A stretch of DNA of 11,482 nucleotides, taken from Desulfofustis sp. (GTDB lineage: Bacteria > Desulfobacterota > Desulfobulbia > Desulfobulbales > Desulfocapsaceae). Made by a program: the position numbers and the translations under genes. Shown here piece by piece: positions 6,988 to 11,482 of the stretch (within the stretch, counting starts at the first letter, position 1; each line of letters starts with the position of its first letter). The stretch spans positions 1-11,482 of the forward strand of contig JARFQM010000456.1 of assembly GCA_029287755.1 (NCBI GenBank), written 5' to 3'. Below the pieces are notes generated by a model. That model was given only the letters and a program-made list of their open reading frames with translations. It searched no databases and was not told the DNA's origin.

Positions 6988-8763
6988 ATGGCTTTAGATC
7001 CTACGAAACATGCAGATTGGGAGATTGCACAAGATGCTGAGAAGGACATGTTGACGATCTACGAGATCGGCGAAAAGCTTGGTTTAACGAAGGAAGAGCT
7101 TCTTCCGCAGGGCCACTACATCGGCAAGATAGACTTCCGCAAGGTGCTTGATCGCCTGCAGGACAAGCCGGATGGGAAATACATCGACGTCACAGCCATT
7201 TCTCCAACCCCGCTCGGTGAAGGTAAATCCACTTCATCCATGGGTCTGGTCCAGGGACTTGGAAAGATAGGCAAAAGCGTTTGCGCTGCTATTCGTCAGC
7301 CTTCTGGCGGCCCGACGATGAATATCAAGGGCTCCGCCGCCGGCGGCGGTCTTGCCCAGTGTATTCCGCTCACTCCTTTCTCACTTGGTTTCACCGGGGA
7401 CATCAACGCCATTATGAATGCCCACAATCTGGCAATGGTGGCACTTACCTCCCGTATGCAGCACGAACGAAACTACACCGACGAGCAGCTCGAGAGATTG
7501 TCCGGCATGAAAAGAATCGACATCGACCCGACAAACGTGGAGATGGGCTGGATAATGGACTTCTGCTGCCAGGCGCTCAGAAACATCATCATCGGTATCG
7601 ACGGTGTTAACGGAAAGGCTGACGGCTTCATGATGAAATCCAAGTTTGGAATTGCCGTATCTTCAGAGGTTATGGCCATTCTCTCTGTTGCCAGAGATCT
7701 CAAGGATATGCGGGAGAGAATGGGTAAAATCGTTGTTGCCTACACCAAAAAAGGCAAGCCGGTCACCACTGAAGATCTGGGCGTTGCCGGCGCCATGACC
7801 GCCTGGATGGTCGATGCTTTAAACCCGTCTCTGATGCAGACTCTGGAGGGGCAACCGGTAATCGTCCACGCCGGTCCTTTCGCCAATATCGCCATCGGTC
7901 AGAGCTCTATTATCGCCGACCGCGTAGGGTTGAAACTTGCTGACTACCACGTCACTGAATCCGGCTTTGGTGCTGACATCGGTTTTGAGAAATTCTGGAA
8001 CCTCAAGTGCCGTTTCTCTGGTCTCAAGCCCGACTGCGCAGTTGTTGTTGCAACTATCCGCGCCCTGAAATGCCACGGCGGGGCCCCCGTTCCCGTCCCG
8101 GGCAAGCCGATGCCTGAAGAATACAATCAGGAGAACGTTGAATGGGTCGCACAAGGGTGCGATAACCTTATCCATCACATCAAAACCGTCCGTAAAGCAG
8201 GAATCAGCCCGGTTGTCTGTATAAACGCATTCTACACCGATACCGACTCGGAGATCGCCAAAGTTCGTGAACTCTGTGAAGCGGAAGGCGCCCGGGTCGC
8301 TCTCTCCAGACACTGGGAGCACGGCGGTGACGGCGCGATCGAATTCGCCGAGACCGTTGTCGAAGCCTGTGAAGACAAGACCGAATTCAAACTTCTCTAT
8401 GAGCTGGATATGCCGATCAAAGAGAGAATTGAACTCATCGCCAGGGAAGTATACGGCGCCGACGGTGTTGACTACTCTGCAGATGCCAACAGGGCTATTG
8501 ACAGAATCCAGGCCGATCCTGAGCTTTCTAAAATGGGGATGTGTATGGTCAAAACCCACCTTTCCCTCTCCGACAACCCAGCCCTCAAAGGTGTACCCAA
8601 AGGCTGGAGACTCTCCATCCGCGAAGTTCTCACCTATGGCGGTGCAGGCTTTATCGTACCGGTTGCGGGAACTATCAGTCTCATGCCGGGCACTGGCTCT
8701 AACCCTGCATTCAAGCGTGTAGACGTTGATGTTGAGACCGGCAAGGTTGAAGGCGTATTTTAG
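6988..8763 (+). CDS. fhs: Formate-tetrahydrofolate ligase
   Basis: This enzyme joins formate to tetrahydrofolate with ATP, making 10-formyl-THF, the first folate step of the Wood-Ljungdahl methyl branch and a C1 source for biosynthesis. The chosen ATG at 6988 has AAAGGGAGG 6 nt upstream. A TTG 63 bases earlier is in frame but falls at the predicted transcription start and has no ribosome site. The 591 residues contain the P-loop TPLGEGKST (74-82), [15 protein letters not shown] (107-121), FTGDINA (135-141), ESGFGAD (324-330) and the [11 protein letters not shown] block (355-365). The protein is about 30 residues longer than the Moorella/Clostridium enzyme, and its C-terminal MPG segment reads [10 protein letters not shown] instead of MPGLPK. 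Acetogen motifs such as REPS appear here as RQPS. No other folate gene is adjacent. Confidence 0.95.
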   Translation: MALDPTKHADWEIAQDAEKDMLTIYEIGEKLGLTKEELLPQGHYIGKIDFRKVLDRLQDKPDGKYIDVTAISPTPLGEGKSTSSMGLVQGLGKIGKSVCAAIRQPSGGPTMNIKGSAAGGGLAQCIPLTPFSLGFTGDINAIMNAHNLAMVALTSRMQHERNYTDEQLERLSGMKRIDIDPTNVEMGWIMDFCCQALRNIIIGIDGVNGKADGFMMKSKFGIAVSSEVMAILSVARDLKDMRERMGKIVVAYTKKGKPVTTEDLGVAGAMTAWMVDALNPSLMQTLEGQPVIVHAGPFANIAIGQSSIIADRVGLKLADYHVTESGFGADIGFEKFWNLKCRFSGLKPDCAVVVATIRALKCHGGAPVPVPGKPMPEEYNQENVEWVAQGCDNLIHHIKTVRKAGISPVVCINAFYTDTDSEIAKVRELCEAEGARVALSRHWEHGGDGAIEFAETVVEACEDKTEFKLLYELDMPIKERIELIAREVYGADGVDYSADANRAIDRIQADPELSKMGMCMVKTHLSLSDNPALKGVPKGWRLSIREVLTYGGAGFIVPVAGTISLMPGTGSNPAFKRVDVDVETGKVEGVF

Positions 8764-8784
8764 GCAGGAATTAGTATTTTTAGT

Positions 8785-8840
8785 AAGAAAGGTGTAATAT
8801 GAATCAGTTAAGATATAAATCATCATGTTACACCTTTCTT
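8785..8840 (+). terminator. Long inverted repeat between fhs and the pilus ATPase gene, probable terminator
   Basis: An 18-nt arm at 8785-8802 (AAGAAAGGTGTAATATGA) is the reverse complement of 8823-8840 except for one position, which still pairs as U-G in RNA. The loop is 20 nt and AT-rich. The A-rich 5' foot and U-rich 3' foot (UUUCUU) around a GGUGU/ACACC core look like a bidirectional intrinsic terminator for fhs, though the stem is AT-rich and no clean U run follows. The 3' foot ends only 15 nt before the next start codon, so it may also influence translation of that gene. Confidence 0.5.
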
Positions 8841-8855
8841 GAAACGTAAGAAGCC

Positions 8856-11093
8856 ATGGCTACATCATCTGGAAATATTGCACGCAGACGCTCCTCGATT
8901 AAAAAGACCGTCAAGGATCAATCCGGAGCAGGCAGAATTAAGGTTGGGGAGTTGCTGAGTAAAGCCGGATATATTACGGCCACTCAATTTGAAACTGCCA
9001 AGAAAGAAGTACAGAAGAACGGCACTCGCATGAGCGCCGTTCTTCGCCAGCTTGAGTACATCGACGAGAATACGGTTTTCAACTTTCTGAGCCGCCATCA
9101 TCACTACGTACCCGCCGTCATCAAGAACGAACCGCCGAGTCCCGATGCGGTAAAGTTGATGCCCTATGAACTGGCCAAGGAATATATGGCCTTTCCCCTT
9201 CGCCTGGCTGGTAATACGTTCCAGATCACCATGGCGGAGCCCTCTGACGCCGCTGCGGTCGAGGAATTGCAGGATGAACTGAAAAAGGAGTTGTCTGTTT
9301 GTGTTTCCACCGAGAAAGACATAGTAGAAGCCTATAAGAAATATTACGGCATCGACGATGAGGAAGCCCATTCCTTTTTCTCCTCGACGGCGGAAGAGGC
9401 TGAAGATGAGCTCTCCATTAAAGAAGTAGACGATTTCGGTGCCATCGTGGCCGAAGCGGCCGATGACTTTGAGATCGAGAGCGGTAGAGAGGACGACGGC
9501 CTCGACCAGTTCGCTGCCTCGGATGCGCCCATCATCAAGCTGGTAAACGGTATTCTTGTAAAAGCTGTCCAGGACCAGGTATCGGACATCCATATCGAAC
9601 CTTATGAACGTTCAATGCAGGTACGCTATCGTAAAGACGGTTCCCTGTTCAAGTCGATGAACCTGCCCCTGACTATTAAAAATGCGATGATCGCCAGGGT
9701 GAAAATTCTGGCCGGGCTTGATATCACCGAGCGGCGGGTCCCCCAGGACGGGCGGATCAAAATGAGGCTGGGCAAAAACCGGGCCGTCGACTTTCGGGTA
9801 TCCTCATTGCCGACCCTGTACGGAGAATCGGTTGTTCTGCGAATCTTGGACAAGAGCGCCCTCAGCGTCGATCTCACCAGGCTCGGGTTCGAGCCGCATA
9901 CCTTCGAGATGCTCAAACGTTGTCTGGCGCGCCCTCAGGGGATGTTGCTGGTTACCGGACCCACCGGTTCGGGTAAAACGGTTACCCTCTATTCTTCTCT
10001 CGATGCGTTAAATAATGAAGATATTAAAATTCTTACCGCTGAGGATCCGGTTGAATTCAGTTTCAAGGGGATAAATCAGGTCAATGTAAACCAGGAAGTC
10101 GGCATGACCTTTGCCGCCGCCCTCAAAGCATTTCTGAGGCAGGATCCCGACATAATCATGGTTGGTGAGATACGTGATTATGAAACGGCGGAGATCGGGA
10201 TCAAGGCTGCCATGACCGGCCATCTGGTGTTCTCGACCCTGCACACAAATGACAGTGCCGCCACCATCGGCCGCCTGGTCGATATCGGTGTGCCCCCCTA
10301 TTTGATCGCCTCATCGGTGACCATGGTTCTCTCTCAGAGACTCGGCCGTAGACTTTGTCAGAAGTGCAAGAAGAAGATGAATTACTCAGAGACCGAGTTG
10401 CTGCAGGCGGGATTTCGTGAGGACGAGCTTGAGGATCTGGTTATCTACGGACCGGTGGGCTGTCCTGAGTGCAACGGGCTCGGTTATCGGGGCAGGGTTG
10501 GCTTCTTTGAGTTGATGGAAGTCACAGAGGCGGTAGCCAAGGCGATCAGTGCCGAAGTGCCCGAAGATCAACTGCGCAAGATAGCCATCCAGGAAGGTAT
10601 GACCCCGCTCCGAGAAGCTGCCCTGCATAAGGTGCGCCAGGGAGTGACTAGTATTAATGAAGCGATGCGACGGACGGTGGCCCACGAGGAAAGTCTGCCC
10701 GCGTACCTCATAAATCCGGATGAAGAAATCTATGAAGATGGCGACATGATAATCCGGGAAGGTAATAAGGATATAGATTTCTTCGAGCTCATCCGAGGGT
10801 CTTTGACCGTAGTCAAGGGCGGCAAGAAGATAGCCGAACTGACAGAGCCCGGAGAGTACTTCGGCGAGATGGCCGCTATTTCAGGCGAGCCTCGATCGGC
10901 ATCGGTCATCTCCAAAGGAAGGACCACTATTAAACGCTACCCGGGCGACAAATTGGAAGAGATCATTTACAAATATCCTGATATAGCGGCCAAGCTCTTT
11001 ATCACCATGACCTCCAGACTGCAGAAATCAAACCAGATTACCGTCAAGCTGGCCGGCGGAGGGGCGAGAAAACCGGGACCACCGCCAAGATAG
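8856..11093 (+). CDS. PilB/GspE-family assembly ATPase with C-terminal cyclic-nucleotide-binding domain
   Basis: This is a cytoplasmic hexameric motor ATPase of the type IV pilus/type II secretion family. In 745 residues the order is: MshEN/T2SSE-N domain (about 27-165); acidic linker (about 165-217); ATPase core with Walker A GPTGSGKT (368-375), Asp box AEDPVEF (395-401), Walker B DPDIIMVGEIRD (430-441) and His box TGHLVFSTLHTND (454-466); and a zinc site with Cys501, Cys504, Cys536 and Cys539. PilB proteins usually end near here. This one continues into a Crp-like cyclic-nucleotide-binding domain (about 617-728) whose phosphate cassette reads FGEMAAISGEPRSAS, keeping Glu671 and Arg680. A basic, proline-rich tail ends the protein. 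The start ATG has only a weak ribosome site (TAAGAAG), but no other start precedes the first domain. No pilin, pilC or pilT is in view, so PilB versus GspE is undecided. Confidence 0.92.
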   Translation: MATSSGNIARRRSSIKKTVKDQSGAGRIKVGELLSKAGYITATQFETAKKEVQKNGTRMSAVLRQLEYIDENTVFNFLSRHHHYVPAVIKNEPPSPDAVKLMPYELAKEYMAFPLRLAGNTFQITMAEPSDAAAVEELQDELKKELSVCVSTEKDIVEAYKKYYGIDDEEAHSFFSSTAEEAEDELSIKEVDDFGAIVAEAADDFEIESGREDDGLDQFAASDAPIIKLVNGILVKAVQDQVSDIHIEPYERSMQVRYRKDGSLFKSMNLPLTIKNAMIARVKILAGLDITERRVPQDGRIKMRLGKNRAVDFRVSSLPTLYGESVVLRILDKSALSVDLTRLGFEPHTFEMLKRCLARPQGMLLVTGPTGSGKTVTLYSSLDALNNEDIKILTAEDPVEFSFKGINQVNVNQEVGMTFAAALKAFLRQDPDIIMVGEIRDYETAEIGIKAAMTGHLVFSTLHTNDSAATIGRLVDIGVPPYLIASSVTMVLSQRLGRRLCQKCKKKMNYSETELLQAGFREDELEDLVIYGPVGCPECNGLGYRGRVGFFELMEVTEAVAKAISAEVPEDQLRKIAIQEGMTPLREAALHKVRQGVTSINEAMRRTVAHEESLPAYLINPDEEIYEDGDMIIREGNKDIDFFELIRGSLTVVKGGKKIAELTEPGEYFGEMAAISGEPRSASVISKGRTTIKRYPGDKLEEIIYKYPDIAAKLFITMTSRLQKSNQITVKLAGGGARKPGPPPR

Positions 11094-11135
11094 CAGGGTT
11101 CCAGTCCGACTGCAGTCTTATTTCGCTATTTCACC

Positions 11136-11482
11136 ATGCAGCCATTGCAGGTAACGCTTTTCAGCGATGGGCGTCCCGGCCACGAAAAACAGTCGCTGGG
11201 AATTATCAGCGCGCTGCAGGCCTACGTGGAAGTTAAGGTGAGAAAAGTGGAGGTACCGGCACGCAGCATTTTTAAAGAGCTTGAATCCCATCTTTCTTTC
11301 CTTCTCAACTCCAGGCGCCTTACTGATTTTCCCGAGACCCCAAAGGCAGATCTAATTATTGGCACTGGCAGCCGGACCCATTTGCCAATGCTCTCCGCCG
11401 GCAGAAAGAGTGCGGCCAGAACAGTAACCTGCATGACCCCGGCCTCACATCTGAGAGCTAAATTTGACCTTTGTTGCGTGCC
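11136..11482 (+). CDS. ELM1-family (COG3660/DUF1022) protein, N-terminal part (3' truncated)
   Basis: The frame runs open from the ATG at 11136 to the window edge and gives 115 residues. It begins MQPLQVTLFSDGRPGHEKQS, the SDGxPGHExQSLG opening of the mitochondrial fission ELM1-like family (COG3660). It also has DLIIGTGSRTHLP at 72-84, matching the family's DLVIGxGxRT block. These proteins are thought to resemble GT-B glycosyltransferases. Some bacterial members lie near lipopolysaccharide genes, and their exact reaction is uncertain. The ATG is the only possible start after the in-frame TAG that ends the upstream ATPase gene, and it has no convincing ribosome site. The 42-bp gap suggests co-transcription with the ATPase gene. 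The C-terminal half lies outside the window. Confidence 0.8.
   Translation, partial: MQPLQVTLFSDGRPGHEKQSLGIISALQAYVEVKVRKVEVPARSIFKELESHLSFLLNSRRLTDFPETPKADLIIGTGSRTHLPMLSAGRKSAARTVTCMTPASHLRAKFDLCCV

Noticed and set aside
7819..8826. Long minus-strand open frame of 335 codons opposite fhs.
   Set aside because: It is the antisense shadow of a high-confidence enzyme gene, its composition follows the fhs codons, and no motif is recognisable.

Overview
The window reads as a piece of chromosome from an anaerobic Gram-negative bacterium, most likely a sulfate-reducing or sulfur-metabolising member of the Desulfobacterota (former Deltaproteobacteria). The hints are a three-domain NifU next to a NifS-class cysteine desulfurase, a stand-alone formate-tetrahydrofolate ligase of a long, divergent type, a sigma-54 activator, and a type IV pilus ATPase carrying a cyclic-nucleotide-binding tail. 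This placement is inferred from gene content and protein style, not from a marker gene. No mobile element, CRISPR array, tRNA or rRNA was seen, so most of the region is ordinary core genome.

Layout. The 3' end of a sigma-54-dependent activator (3-551, +) converges with a two-gene minus-strand operon, proC then nadK (2236 down to 570), whose genes overlap as TGATG. A roughly 150-bp divergent spacer separates proC from a small zinc-ribbon Trm112-family gene (2387-2566, +). Directly after it comes a non-coding stretch (about 2567-2724) that resembles 6S RNA in one sequence block and in its rod-and-bubble folding. Then come a phosphohexomutase (2804-4519), nifU-nifS (4633-6644, overlapping as TAATG), a 343-bp spacer ending in a strong sigma-70-like promoter, fhs (6988-8763), a long perfect-looking hairpin (8785-8840), a PilB/GspE-type ATPase (8856-11093), and the 5' end of an ELM1-family gene (11136 to the window edge).

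How the genes fit together. ProC and NadK are linked through NADP(H): NadK makes NADP+, and ProC uses NAD(P)H for proline synthesis. NifS supplies sulfur and NifU scaffolds and delivers Fe-S clusters, which an anaerobe rich in Fe-S enzymes needs in quantity. Fhs feeds formate into the folate C1 pool (Wood-Ljungdahl methyl branch or biosynthesis). The phosphohexomutase serves sugar-nucleotide and glycogen metabolism. The most unusual coding feature is the PilB-like motor: it has a degenerate MshEN-type N-terminal domain, a complete ATPase core with a zinc tetracysteine site, and an apparently intact cyclic-nucleotide-binding domain at the C terminus. The most interesting non-coding item is the candidate 6S RNA, with a consensus -35 box placed inside the upstream gene.
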